A stretch of 64,000 nt of DNA, taken from contig NC_052141.2 of NCBI RefSeq assembly GCF_016086655.4, positions 10,168,001-10,232,000 on the forward strand, written 5' to 3'. Each line of letters begins with the position of its first letter. Positions within the stretch are counted from its first letter, which is position 1. Below are positions 47,275-58,670 of the stretch, piece after piece. Under the pieces are notes generated by a model. That model saw nothing but the letters and a program-made list of their open reading frames with translations, was not told where the DNA came from and did no database searches. Made by a program: the position numbers and the translations under genes. The DNA is from Lepeophtheirus salmonis. Its lineage: Eukaryota > Arthropoda > Copepoda > Siphonostomatoida > Caligidae.

Positions 47275-47595
47275 TCAAATATTGAAATTCCCTATATTTC
47301 GTGAATGGATCTCTTTATTGTTGCATTCATGGAATCTTCTTCCCAAGGAAGGAGTTGACTCTCTTCTCTGATGAAGCTGGTCGTTCTCCTCGGATAGATT
47401 TTCATCCTGTCATCCCTCGTGGAATACGGAGATAAGAATCTCTTGACATGGATGATCTAGTTAGAAGCATCTTCCTTTGATTCCCTTGCATTAGATCTTA
47501 CCTCTTGCATAAGATATCTGAAGAGTTCTTGTATTTTTCTCTCGTCAAAAACAATGGCCCTGATTTTTGCAGTTGTAAGTTCAGTTAAGTTGTAT
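47275..47595 (-). CDS. two possible terminal exons of an unrecognised gene
   Basis: The upstream exon, 47502-47595 (94 nt), has a strong acceptor (TTCTTCAATTCAG) and a strong donor (GAG followed by GTAAGATC). It reads YNLTELTTAKIRAIVFDERK, then a helical stretch ending LMQE. It enters with one base of a codon and leaves in phase 0. A possible last exon, 47275-47406, follows a 94-nt intron and stays open for 43 codons (starts DENLSEENDQ, ends NIGNFNI) to a TGA, but its acceptor has a poor pyrimidine tract. Reading through the donor instead gives a short tail ending KEDASN at 47457. A stray mariner terminal repeat lies just upstream at 47695-47757, so an origin in transposon sequence cannot be excluded. 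No family was recognised and the rest of the gene was not found. Confidence 0.35.
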
Positions 47596-47694
47596 CTGAA
47601 TTGAAGAATAAACATAAAAGTCATATTGTATGAACAAATGACTTGTTCACCAATAAGAACCATCCCTCATTTTGATGAAATGATAGATATGCCT

Positions 47695-47757
47695 AGCTTT
47701 TATTTACGAGTGCAGTAATTTTCACGTTGAGCTCAGAAGCTTTTCAGACCACCGCCG
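47695..47757 (-). repeat. solitary mariner terminal repeat
   Basis: The minus strand reads GGTGGTCTGAAAAGCTTCTG, then AGCTCAACGTGAAAATTACT and GCACTCGTAAATAAAAGC. It is nearly identical to the left 60 bp of the 23973-24479 element. No matching right end was found within 600 bp downstream. Confidence 0.55.
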
Positions 47758-47764
47758 TAGTTTA

Positions 47765-47990
47765 TAATTTTTATTTGATTTAAGAGACTTATATTGACCC
47801 TTGTCAAATAAAATATTTTAATTTGTTTATTTCTTTTATTGTAAAGATCAAGTTCGGTTACTTTTGTTGCAATAAGCTACGGATCCAAAGGGGTAATATG
47901 GGGTTATTTCTTGCTTTAAATGGACGATAATTCGTAGAAGAATACAAATATAATTTACACTCAATTTTAGAAAAAAAAATCTAGGTTGTT
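47765..47990 (+). repeat. dispersed repeat C copy, 3' half
   Basis: It contains ATTTGATTTAAGAGACTTAT, TTACTTTTGTTGCAATAAGC and GGACGATAATTCGTAGAAGA. Compare 51270-51480. Confidence 0.5.
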
Positions 47991-48297
47991 TTTTTGTTGA
48001 CGGGACACAGGGTATGTGTTAACATTGTACATAGTTGGCACTCCAAGTGTTTTCCCTGATTGTATGTTGCAATTTTCCCATGTGACACAACAAAAATAAT
48101 AACGATATTTTCTGATGTGTATAATTCGAATAACACATTTACGAATGTAATCATCATTTTTTAACATTTTTTTTATAGAAAAAATGAAAGTAAAAATATA
48201 AAAATAACACAAATATTACTTATGGATTTTTTTTTCAAATTTTTGTATTAAGAGTCTGTTCAATATATAGTATTTGTAGAGAGTACTTTTATATACA

Positions 48298-48500
48298 TTA
48301 GTGTTGGGGGTTTTGGTCTGCAAAATATAAACTAGCTTTGAGAATCGGTCCAGCACCTATTTATTTCGGTTTGGTCTTAACTGATTTTTTCTAGACCGAT
48401 TTTTCTGTTCAGACTGCAGTATCAAAACTTGAAGCAATATTTTTCGGTTTCATATTATTAACCGACCTTTTTTTGTCACATTTACGGACCTATATATATA
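48298..48500. repeat. short repeat E-like copy
   Basis: It contains TTAGTGTTGGGGGTTTTGG, GAATCGGTCCAGCACC, GACTGCAGTATC and AACCGACC. The left end shares TTAGTGTTG with the 17-kb and 58-kb copies. It sits against the truncated 3' side of the 48.5-kb mariner. Confidence 0.4.
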
Positions 48501-49352
48501 TTTTTTTTTTTTCTCATAATAAGAGACCATTTTTTTCTAGATTTACCGAAATTGATGGATTCATTATATTAAACAAAGATCGACATACATCGTTTGTTCA
48601 TAGGAGAGAAGTTTATAGTAGATAATTCCCTGCTAATCCCACAAGACACACAGCAACACAGTTGTTGGCAGTTAATCCTGGCTTGGCCACGGTCTGGGCC
48701 ACTTTGTTGGCCTCTGCCCACCATCTTTGTCACTTGACAATCCGCTTAAAAAAAAGGATCGATTTCATTTCGATTCTGCAGTGATTTGCTGAAAGATATT
48801 AGATTCATTATTTTATTTTGCATCTGTTCGTGTGGCACCCAAATATCGACTTCATTTTTGTATCCAGCCTTCAGCAAATGGTTCAAAACGGTTTTATGAT
48901 CGATGTTCAGCTCCTACAACAATGTTACAACTGCTAACATGACGATTTATCTAGATATTTTCAATAATCTTATCGGCATTTTCGACGACAGGCCTGGCAG
49001 TGCGTGGTGCATCATTCACCTCCACTATACCAAAACTAAATCGCTCGACCCATTGTTGTGCAATACGAACTGAAAAACTATCAGCCTCGTATGCATCGCA
49101 AAATTTCTTGGTCGTTTTCAACACGTTTTTTCCTTTCAGGTAGTAAAAATGTAAAATATGGCGAATTTCTTCCTTTAATAACTCCATACCAGACACAAAA
49201 TAATTAGTAAAATACTGTCCAAAAAGCGTTTATACTATACACTCCTTCTTTAGAATACCTTATCGTATGGTTCTATGTGACCAATAATGAACAAGATATA
49301 CTTTGTTAAAAATTGGGGGGAAAACGAGATTACATTTTCTTCAACCTATTAT
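48480..49352 (-). mobile_element. mariner element with open N-terminal ORF, 3' truncated
   Basis: The minus frame 48951-49196 (81 codons) starts MSGMELLKEEIRHILHFYYL and continues FCDAYEADSFSVR, IAQQWVERFSFG, VEVNDAPRTARP: the two-HTH DNA-binding region of mariner transposases. After its stop, homology continues in shifted frames: RLDTKMKSIFGCHTN (for GYKKKLDVWVPHEL), a scrambled first-aspartate motif, VAQTVAKPGLTANN, and YYKLLSYEQT (for YYELLPYGQT). The outer end TAATAGGTTGAAGAAAATGT near 49352 looks like the 5' terminal repeat. The second and third catalytic motifs are gone. Confidence 0.78.
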
Positions 49353-50330
49353 ATAAGTATCTAAATTTAGATTTACTTTTAATTTGACAATTGTTAAGGC
49401 CTATGATCATTCTTAATTCATTAAAACCCGATTAAGTGGACATTTGTGTTCTCCAAGAATCAAAACCTAAGGACAATAAAGGGAATTAAAGGAATATACT
49501 TTTAACTTGATCATTCATCACAAGGGATACCTTGGAGTTCCATATTCTAGAAGGGACGGCAGGATGAAAATTTTGTTTAAGCATTGTATAACCTCATTCT
49601 ACGGTATTTGCAATTTGAAAACTTATATGACCTCATAAACAATTTATATGTAAAATCGGTCTAGAGCGAATTTTAAATAAGATCGATTGTTCTTTTTTTA
49701 CAAAAGACGAAAAATGGACAATAATGAATAATTTATAATTGTGACAAATAAAAAAGTCAAAAATTTTATAAAATAATTTCATTTTGCTGACTAAAAAAGT
49801 ATTTCATCTCTATTAAATAAAAATTCCTTAAATAGTTATTTTCTAAAGAAAATATATTACATAAGTGTAATATAAAGTTGTCAAAAGATTGAATTGATGA
49901 ATATAAACTCAGGGATTGAATATGCGTTAATTACAGATGTTGATCCCCTTTCAAGAAAAAAAAATATAGTATATATATACGAAGAAGTTTTTCATTGTGA
50001 GGATAGACCGTATATGCACTGTGACGTGTCTTTCTTGTTCAATGGAGCTTCATCAGACAAAATTATCGTTAATCATTTCCCTTTGAAAAAACCTGTTATA
50101 AATTTTGTTCTTTCAATATTTGATATTTGAAATCAAAGAAGCATATACAAGAAAAAAAATGTAGTTTGTACTTTTTTTATTATAACGAGGCGTCCAAATT
50201 ATTTTGTCAATTAAGGAAGAGTAAGCAATTTTATCAAATAAATAAAATAGTCAAATAAAAAGGATATTTGGGCTAAGTTAATATAACACAATCATGAAAA
50301 GGAAAAATTACCAATTTATTTATTTACTAG
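49353..50330. other. intergenic around an orphan ORF
   Basis: Apart from the ORF at 49894-50130, nothing gene-like or repetitive was recognised. Confidence 0.3.
49894..50130 (+). CDS. orphan ORF of 78 codons, not recognised
   Basis: The frame starts at MMNINSGIEYALITDVD and runs through FHCEDRPYMHCDVSFLFNG to LSIFDI. Codon use is less biased to AT-only codons than in random frames of this window, and the ORF lies outside the repeat families. No splice signals or homology were recognised. It could be a real small gene, a gene relic or chance. Confidence 0.2.
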   Translation: MMNINSGIEYALITDVDPLSRKKNIVYIYEEVFHCEDRPYMHCDVSFLFNGASSDKIIVNHFPLKKPVINFVLSIFDI

Positions 50331-50600
50331 CGGTAGTACATGCCATTGCCCGTAGTATATAAGCGTCGCCCTTTTGATGAGCACACTCATTAGTAAATAC
50401 CAAATACTCATATCAATTCATGTGACGTGTTCTCTCCTCAAGAATGAAATAATAATTATATGAGTTTAAGAAAAAAAAATTATGATGGGTTGATTGATGA
50501 GTACTTTAGTCTTTAGAGCGCTCAATAATAATAATAAAAAACAGTGCTCCCAACAATAATAATAAAAAAACAGTGCTCCCAATATGTTACATACAAAACA
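50330..50600 (-). repeat. dispersed repeat D copy, inverted, with a local duplication
   Basis: It contains GTACATGCCATTGCCCGTAG, GATGAGCACACTCATTAGTA and TCTCCTCAAGAATGAAATAA. At 50523-50580 the segment AATAATAATAAAAAACAGTG plus CTCCCAA occurs twice in tandem (about 30-bp unit), which the other D copies lack. Confidence 0.5.
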
Positions 50601-51179
50601 CCTACTAGAGTTAATTCATTTCTACATACCTTTTATATTTTAAACTCTCTCCTTGTATAGATGTACACATCTGTCAAATTTCATTAATATGACTAAATTG
50701 GTTTTTATTACATCAAAAATATGATTAATATACATCAAGGAGTACTGTCTACAGTACACAACGTATAAACCCTTAATGCATCTTCCAAACGCCTCTAAGA
50801 TTTCATTAATACAACAACATTGCACTTTTTGATTTATACTAGGAAATTTAATATATAATTTTTTTTTCTTTCAAAAAATGTAATGTTTGAAATTTAATTT
50901 TTGAAATTTTTTTCGAAAAAATTTAATATTTGAAAGTTAATTTTTTGAAATTTCGGTTTAAAAGTTTATCAAAAAAATTTAAATTTGAAACATAATAATA
51001 TAAATTTTTCAAAAAATGTTATTTTTCAATTTATTTTAAAATAGTTTGGAAAGTGACTTAAAATTAATTATTTCTTAGATCAAAATATGTTTATGATATA
51101 CATGAAGGAGCACTTTAGTGCAACTGGTAACTGTTTTTCATACATATAGATAAACTTAGCTATACTATTAATATTTTAT
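50601..51179. other. no gene seen
   Basis: 50840-51010 consists of degenerate AT-rich words of the type AATTTTTGAAATTTTTTTCG repeated irregularly. No frame is supported. Confidence 0.35.
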
Positions 51180-51510
51180 AAATGTATACAGCCTAATATA
51201 TCGATCAATTAAAGTCTTTGTATTCAAATTTATGGGATGGGTTGAAATACCTGTTGATGATATCTATAGTTTGGGTTTTGCTTTGATTTATGAGACTTAA
51301 TTTGGTCCAGATATGACCTTGCAAATAAAGTCTATCAATATACATACATATAATTATTTCGTTTGAAAAAAGGAATTCTTGCTACTTTAAATGCAATTTG
51401 CGGGGCCTACAAAGAATTAATCCGAATAACTTGTAGAAAGAAATGGACGATAATTATTCGCCTATGAATACAAATGTAAGCCAGACTCCATTTTGAGAAA
51501 AATTCTAACT
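51180..51510 (+). repeat. dispersed repeat C copy
   Basis: It runs from ATGTATACAGCCTAATATAT through AAATTTATGGGATGGGTTGA, ATTTATGAGACTTAATTTGG and ATTCTTGCTACTTTAAATGC to GGACGATAATTATTCGCCTA. It is the most complete 3' part and lies directly before the LINE fragment. Confidence 0.55.
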
Positions 51511-51514
51511 ATCC

Positions 51515-52850
51515 TTACAGGGGCTCGATAAGAAGATCTTCTTTCTCCTTCGTTTTTCATAATTGCAATGAATAAAACTTGAATTCAGGGATAAAAAGGA
51601 TATTGTCAAGAAAAAATACCGCTAAAATGTTTCATACATGCTGATGATGTCACCATTTTTGGTTCAGGCTCCCAGAGAAGAAGAGGTGATCCACATAGTG
51701 TAATCATTAATAATTTGGGAAAATTTAAAATACAGTCTGGATTATCGGTTAACGTAGGAAAAACGAAGGTTGTAACAAAGTGTGTGACTTATCTTATTTA
51801 TCTGAGACAACAAATTTGGTCAATTCCAATTTGTCCCCACGGCTTTCCTACTTGGGTTTTGCTTAAAAGGAAACAAAGACAAAAGTATTTCAGCCAAAGA
51901 ATTGAGTGATTACCTTTTTAAAGGTGTACTTCTAATAATATTTGAAAAACTAAAGGTCTTGGACCATTTTATTCGAACTAAAGTTATCCACTTGCCGATA
52001 TATACTCTTTTTTCCAATGTGATATGTTAGCATATTTACAAATTCTGACGAAAATTAATATGTGGCGGTTCAAGACCTTTCATTTCTAGAGGCTGCATAA
52101 CTACGCAATTGAATGGATTAGTAAATATTGGAAATATGTGGAAAGTGCAAAACTTTTCTTGGTTTACTGGAATAAGGAAAAAAGTGATTTTTAGGCTATG
52201 CTGATCTAGAATAAGTTCAAGAGATCTTGTGTCACTTTTGGAAACAGATGGGTCATAGGAATCAATTATGATTTTTTTTTAAAAACAAAAAACATTAGCT
52301 CTAACAAATCTTTGAACCGAAGTTAAATAGTCGGGATGAATTTTTTAGGGCAGAAAGACTAGCTTAGGTTTGACAATATATACATATCTTGAAAAGATTT
52401 GGAGCTGGAAATTTCATTCTTTTAATAAGAACCAAGAGATTTGTTTCAAGCTACCGTTCCAATACCTGTAACATCGAGCCTTTAAACCCCTTCTTAATTG
52501 CTTTGGAAGCAATTTTTGCAATAAATAGTGACCACGACAGAGGACCGTGGTTTGAATGGTGTAAGTAGTAACAAAAGGGGATTCATCCAGTCGAGCAGCA
52601 TCTACATTCTACATACTTTGTTAGAGCTATCATTATTATGTATAGACAATCTTTCAAGAACCATCAATCTCTTCATCTCGCCGGAAATGGCTCATTTAGA
52701 AGGATGAAGGACAAGTTATGATTAATGCAGTCGGATTCATGTAACCATTAATTTGAAGAATTTTTGATGGAGAAGATTAGAACTTGATAAAAAGGATTAC
52801 TATAAAATACAAATAGTTGATCTTATATCAAAAATCAAAAATAATGAGGT
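51515..52850 (+). mobile_element. non-LTR retrotransposon fragment (reverse transcriptase), 5' truncated
   Basis: A frame near 51546 reads LLSPSFFIIAMNK, the reverse-transcriptase motif G.PLSP.LF..AM. At 51625-51660 comes FIHADDVTIFGSGS with the catalytic ADD. At 51735 SGLSVNVGKTKVV is the conserved step after it, then FSYLGF in another frame. Farther on, GGSRPFISRGCITTQLNG and WKVQNFSWFTGI resemble the region after the RT domain in L1/Tx1-like LINEs. Several frameshifts are needed. Endonuclease and 5' parts are missing, as usual for a truncated LINE. The clade call is tentative. Confidence 0.72.
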
Positions 52851-53140
52851 ATCCCTGAAAATTTACAGAATGTTTGTGAGCTTAGCTGTCAGTACGTTTT
52901 ATTAGATTCGCTGCGAGTAGCCATGAAAAAGGAAATGAATACAAATAGAATTCCGTATATAACAATGATATAAGCAGGAATTACAATGATCTCGATCCTC
53001 AATTCTACCAACAAGAACATACATATAACTCTTGAACAACACTTCATTATTATTCTTCGTCTTTTACGCCCTAGCGATTACTTTATACTAATATGCTCTT
53101 TCTTCAAGAATAATGATAACAGTTTCAGAATATAAAGAAC
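52850..53140 (+). repeat. dispersed repeat A copy
   Basis: It contains TTTACAGAATGTTTGTGAGC, AGCTGTCAGTACGTTTTATT, CGATCCTCAATTCTACCAAC and CTTCAAGAATAATGATAACA, as at 4110-4430. It begins right after the LINE fragment. Confidence 0.5.
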
Positions 53141-54185
53141 ACTGTATAAGTTGCAATTGCAAAAAGAGTGCAATCTTCCATTGTCATATTTTTGTATCTT
53201 ATATTGATAGCCCAACATTCGAAAAAAATGAAGTAGTTGGCAAGCTATGCACCAGATTAACTCATTTTTCGTTGCGAAATAGGAAAGATTGAGAGATTTA
53301 ATAGTGGATTGCACAAACAGTCACTTATTTATTTATTATTTAGAAAATAAATTGGAATTGGCGAATTTCAAATTACATTTTATAAAGAGTTATCATTTTT
53401 GATAATACTCTTATTTCTACTTAATAAAATATCTAATGCTGCGTTTAAAGCCACCAACTAGAGTTCAATGCTCGACCTTGCCTTCGTATATTGTTGTTCC
53501 AATAATTAAGAAATTTATTTTTTGTACATGTTCTCAATTCAATTAATAAAAAATTAGTTTTGCAATTAAAGCTTTATATAAGTTGAAATAGGTACAAGGA
53601 AATGCTATTGTCCAAAGATTCATAAATGTGTTTCATTTCCTATAATTATTTAGTTCATTTTAATGGTTCGAACGGAAATATCTTACTTTCAAATATTATA
53701 TGTAATTCCAAATTGATTTTAACCCCATGTCTTTTTTTTTGTTTTGTTATTTTGCTGTTGTTTTTTTTTACTTCCTTATGACGATATGCATTTAACCTAT
53801 ATAGTCTTTTGTAATGTGTATATTTAGAATTGATTCTAAAAACATCCATCCAATCGTAATTTAATATCATGTTATAACCTCACAAATTCAACAATTCCTA
53901 TATATTTTTTTGTCAGGTGATGATTTGGAATATGATTAGCAATTTTGCTCACACGTCATATATTTTTCTCTTTCTATTTCGAAATTGGAGACAGCATACG
54001 CATAGAGTTGAAATTCAATCATTCCAACCTTTTAACAAGAAGGAAATAACTTTTCGAAAGAAAGGGATGCGAATCATACAGGCTCCTCCGTCTAAAATAC
54101 AACTTTTTTTTGAAAATAACAAAAAGATTTTATATTTCAAAAATATCATCCAATTTTGAAAAATTCAATTCATAAATAAAATCAA
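53141..54185. other. no gene seen
   Basis: The frame at 53917-54159 follows a TTTTTTTGTCAG acceptor-like site and includes NWRQHTHRVEIQ, but no donor or partner exon was found. Other frames look random. Confidence 0.3.
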
Positions 54186-54189
54186 GGAA

Positions 54190-54680
54190 AACGTCTTTTT
54201 ACATTCTCAATCCATATAGCCGCCTTTTGTGTTAATGTCCAGTTCCAGCCAGGTGCGGAACTTTGCACAGTGGTTCTTTACTAAGCTTGGCTCTATGTTG
54301 GCTCAATCAGTGATGAGTTTGTCCTTTGTAAGCTATTGGACTCACAAAAGCTTTTCATTACGGAGAACAAAGTTACCAAAGTCCTGGGGGAACTGTCGGG
54401 GTTGGTGAGGCCAAGAGTATTGCCTTGAAGCATGTTGAGGAGGATTTTGTACTGGGCCATACTAGATCAAAATACTTCATAGCCTTACAAGGAATTATCT
54501 TGTAGGCATTAAAGGGTAAGCCTTGCTTCACCAAGAGGCACATGGGGGTCTGACTGATATAGAATTTACGAGCAATGTCAATGACAGCCACTTTGCCTCT
54601 TCTACCTTCACTGGTGTCATTAAATGCCCTCGGATGTATATCATAATTTATATGCATTTTTATTATATGTTAAGATTTGA
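54190..54680 (-). mobile_element. Tc1/mariner deletion derivative
   Basis: The minus frame 54373-54657 contains RRGKVAVIDIARKFYIS and a HTH-type LLVKQGLPFNAYKII (family form ..VKEDLG.KSY.....). A remnant ILLNMLQGNTLG follows in another frame, and then directly the C-terminal end ANIEPSLVKNHCAKFRT, WLELDINTKGGYMD with the stop at 54207. All three catalytic aspartates fall in the missing part. It is dead by deletion and frameshift. Confidence 0.65.
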
Positions 54681-54819
54681 ATAAAATAATATCGTTGGTA
54701 TATAAGGCCTTTTGTATTTAGTATCTACGGGGATTAGTGTTTTTTAGGGTTGTTTTTTTTTGTGATCCCTTTACTATTCAATCATCCCATCACATGAAGT
54801 AAAAAAGTTCTCGAATTCA

Positions 54820-55040
54820 TATTATTGTTCTTTCAGTCTTGAGGAGAGAGGATGTCATATGAATTTATATAAGTATTGAGTAGTAATGTGTTAGTGTGCT
54901 TGTGAAAAACTGAGAGTAATACCAATGATTTATTGGGGAGTTACCTTTTATATTATTAGAGGGAAATTAGTCTTTTAACCGACCCCTAATTACTCTGGGT
55001 AATGCCGGGTACTAGTGCTAGTAGTTAATATTCGTAAGTT
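54820..55040 (+). repeat. dispersed repeat D, fullest copy
   Basis: It runs from CTTTCAGTCTTGAGGAGAGA through GTGTGCTTGTGAAAAACTGA, TTATTGGGGAGTTACCTTTT and CTAATTACTCTGGGTAATGC to CTAGTGCTAGTAGTTAATA. It is used here as the family reference. Confidence 0.55.
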
Positions 55041-56870
55041 ATGGCAATCGTTTGAATTTTTACAGCCTCATGCAGCCGTTATGAAATTGATCTGAATATT
55101 TGTATTTATGCAAAAATAACATATATATTTATTTTTATTATATATATCAGTCGTTCTCAAACAATTTTACAGTGTTTAACCACAACCTGAGAAATTTTTC
55201 TTAGCAGTAAAAATAGTTTTATTTGTTTTTGTTTTATTCTGGTTTAGGGAGCAATTTTAAATATTTGATAAGAAATATGTACTCAAGATGTTTTTAAAAG
55301 TCATTTGTGAGGCTATTTGCACTGTCAAATTAAATATCTACATCTATCTTTAATCAAAGAATATTATAAAGTACTAGTATTCCTTGCTTAAATTGAAGCT
55401 AAAATTTGGTACATGGAGCAACCCCATAGTTAAGTTGACCACTTTCTCAGGTGACATTATTCACTTGGAAATCAGTGTATTTGAGTTTGAATTTCGGTCG
55501 CTCTTGAAAAAGAGAATTAACAGGTATATAAATTGCCTACAAGATTTTGCTAGGTCAGATAGATTAATTGTAGTACTTCAAATGTCTTGAAAATCAAGAA
55601 TATCAATACACTCAAATCCATAGATAGTATCATTAACACTACAATGAAATGACTGCTAGATTAAGGCTTTGAGAAGGAAAGATTTAAAACTAAAATCCCA
55701 TAATTTTTTTGTTATTTTTATAGCATCCCATATCAAATGGAAATAAAGTACATAACTGCAAAAGTACAAGTTCTGTTATATAAATTTAGATGCACAAGTA
55801 CACCATTGTCCAAGGATTTTACGATAACTTTGAAGAATATTGTATTTAATATGTTCAAAAATTAAAACTAATATTTTTATAAAATAATAAGAGGAAATAT
55901 ACAGAGTTGTACCCATAAATTTGCATGTTATCACTTTACAAACGAGTTTTTTGTATGTTGCATTAGTTAATGTCACTTGCAATATTAAGCTCTGATCTTA
56001 ACTACCTATTTCATATCTTTTGTAGATATTAAAATTAAAGAAAACTGAAGTTGAAAAAAAAATTCATTTTTCCTTATTCATTAATGTGTAGTTAATATGA
56101 TTTTTATATTGAATAAAAATCATGCAAATTAGGTCATCTGTTTTATTTGAAAATCATGAGATAAGATTTAACTTTTATATATTGTGTTCTTAAAATGACT
56201 TTAATACAAACATTTATGCATTTTGCAATAGACATATATGTATGTATGCATCTAGTTGAGTAATAAAGTACAATCGTTGATAATTATATGTATTCCTACA
56301 AGTGAGTTTAATTAACCCCTGACTCAGGTTAAATCCATGTTAATTTGAGGGCTTCTTATGCTTCGTGACAGAACTTTTTTTATGCAAGAATTATATTATA
56401 TTTCCCAAGTGTGTTTGTACTCGTGGACTCTTTCAAATCCATATCAGCATTTGGAATCCTCAAAATGTGTTGGTTTTAAATATTTCTTTCTGATCGGAAC
56501 TAATGACAATAGAAAAAAATATAAATTAAATAACGGAAACAATTAAAAATAATTTGCTACTTTGTCAAAAGGTAATTGAGTAATTTTATAGGTTGTGTTA
56601 AAGGGAATACAGCCACGTTGTTAACTAAATTTTTAACACGCAACTTTACATCCGAAAAAGGACAAAAATCAGTTGGTAGTTTGTCAAATCTTTCCAAAAA
56701 TAAAATTATTATTCAATAAATGTTGTGAGAATTGACTTACTAACTTTTGTTCTGCATATTTTTGGGGAAAAGTCGCAAGATACCATAAATGAAATGATGC
56801 AATATATATAAATATTCAGGGATGCAATACATTTTCTATTTGCAACATGAATAAGATTTTTATTTTGTAA
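55041..56870. other. no gene seen
   Basis: AT-rich frames at 55384, 55776 and 56358 lack start, splice or family evidence. No repeat copy could be defined. Confidence 0.3.
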
Positions 56871-57130
56871 AGGTGTTATTATTATTATTTAATTCTTGAG
56901 AAGGGAATATTTAATTATCAGGTAATAACTAGTCCGTGTGCTCATCAACGACGGAGGGTAAATTAAGGATTGCTCATGAGTTATGCGTTGAACTTGGAGT
57001 AGAATTGAGGATGTACATCGGAGTAATTCCAGCCTATATATCCTTGTTAACCAATAAAAAGTCATGACAGGTGAGCTACTTTCCTCCCAAACATTTTTTT
57101 TTTCAAACTGTAAAAATTATCCTGTTAATT
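56870..57130 (-). repeat. dispersed repeat A copy, inverted
   Basis: It contains TATTTAATTCTTGAGAAGGG, GTAGAATTGAGGATGTACAT and AAGTCATGACAGGTGAGCTA. It is parallel to 28010-28390. Confidence 0.5.
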
Positions 57131-57429
57131 TTTGTGTTTATTTTTATTTTTACGTAAGAATAGGAAATATTCTATGTATTTCTAGCAATATCTATAGATT
57201 AATGACAACTTTTTAGATCATGCAAGGTTCCCTCCTATAATAATAAGTTGAGCATAATCACAATTTTGGCTTAAAAATTTGAAGATAGATGCCAATGTTT
57301 AAAGGACGAAAATTTAAGAAAAAATTATTATTTAATCTTTAAATATTTTGTAAACCATTGTAAAACAAAGGAAAGGATATTTTTATTTTAAATATAAGTT
57401 TTCGATCTTTAAAAACAAAAACGAAAATG

Positions 57430-57740
57430 AACATTATATCCCTGACCATATCAAGAATGTTTGAGAGAAAAGGGGTTTAGCTCTCATGGCAATTTAATAC
57501 TTTAGTTGCAATCAGCTATGAAATGAAGGACATAAGGAAAAGTTCCACTCATGATCAAACTAGGATATAGGCAGAAATTATTCGGTTTACGATCCTCAAT
57601 TATAATGTTTATAATGTGACAAACAAGGACTTACACTAATAAATTGAGGACTTTAATTGAGCATAAACTTCTTAATCTTTATACTTAGATTTTATCTCCT
57701 CAAGAATGAAAGAGTAATGACAACAACTTTAGAAAAAAAA
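57430..57740 (+). repeat. dispersed repeat A copy
   Basis: It contains ATCAAGAATGTTTGAGAGAA, TTTAGCTCTCATGGCAATTT and TCTCCTCAAGAATGAAAGAG. It is the direct orientation, about 300 bp after an inverted copy, so the two could pair. Confidence 0.45.
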
Positions 57741-58319
57741 AATATTCTATTTGCAAAGAACAACAAAACTTTCATGATAAAAAAGCTTATGTTGTACAAC
57801 TCTAATGAATACATCGCAGAAATGAATGTAACAAATATGACTTTTTAGACTTTTGCATTGCAATTTTTCTTAATTGGGAATTTATTTCTTTAGCATTGCA
57901 GCATTTGTATATACAAATTAAAAATATAAATATTTCACAACATTTTGCAATAAACATCTTAACATTTAATCGTATGAGATTCAGAAATATTTCGTTGAGC
58001 TACTATTGTTTTCTTCAAAATGATAAAATTTCATTTCAATTTATCTTGATGTTAAAGAAAAATGTGTTGTTTTATTGAAATTCAATAATATTTTAACATC
58101 TCTGAAGATTTAATCTAGGTTTACATTCCAACAAATTTAACATAACTAAAAAAAATGGTTTGTAATATATAATATAATATGGTTATATCAATTTGTTAAT
58201 AAAGGATGATTTTTATAAAATGTCTTTTTCAATTTCATCAAAAAATAATTGAATATGATTTTTTTGTAACATACATACATAAAGAGTTGTCAAGTTCAAA
58301 TACATGCGAAAAAATGAGC

Positions 58320-58410
58320 ACCGATCATTTTTCATTTGAGCGGGGCGCGCTCACAAAATTAGTAACTGATTGGGAGCGGGCGCACGCTCAGGATTTCTTG
58401 AGCGGAGTAA
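58320..58410. other. GC-rich palindromic patch
   Basis: GAGCGGGGCGCGCTCA and GAGCGGGCGCACGCTCA lie 32 nt apart in otherwise strongly AT-rich DNA. Each is nearly self-complementary (GAGCG...CGCTC). Similar GAGCG-rich repeats occur at ends or subterminal regions of some hAT elements, but no transposase is visible nearby. Confidence 0.4.
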
Positions 58411-58459
58411 CGCAATACAGAATACACATAAATTGATATATGTATATATTGAGTAACTA

Positions 58460-58670
58460 CATGTTAGTAGTGTTGTGTCGGTCCTCATTAATTCGGTCCA
58501 GTTCAGTTCAGTCTTAGTACCGGTCCCATAAGTCTAGAAATGAATAAACAAAGAACAAATAAGCTTGAGTTACGTTATGCTGATGGGCAAGATTGAGCCG
58601 TGCAGGACTGAGACTGAACTACAAATTTCTTGCATGTTTTAGTCCTAAATATGGACGGACACAAAACTAC
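58460..58670. repeat. short repeat E copy with inverted ends
   Basis: It begins TAGTGTTGTGTCGGTCCTCA and ends TGGACGGACACAAAACTA, whose reverse complement is TAGTTTTGTGTCCGTCCA. Inside are TTCGGTCCAGTTCAG and AGTACCGGTCCCATAAG. It is followed by AGAGAGTAAC, similar to AGAAAGTAAC after the 17-kb copy. Confidence 0.55.
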
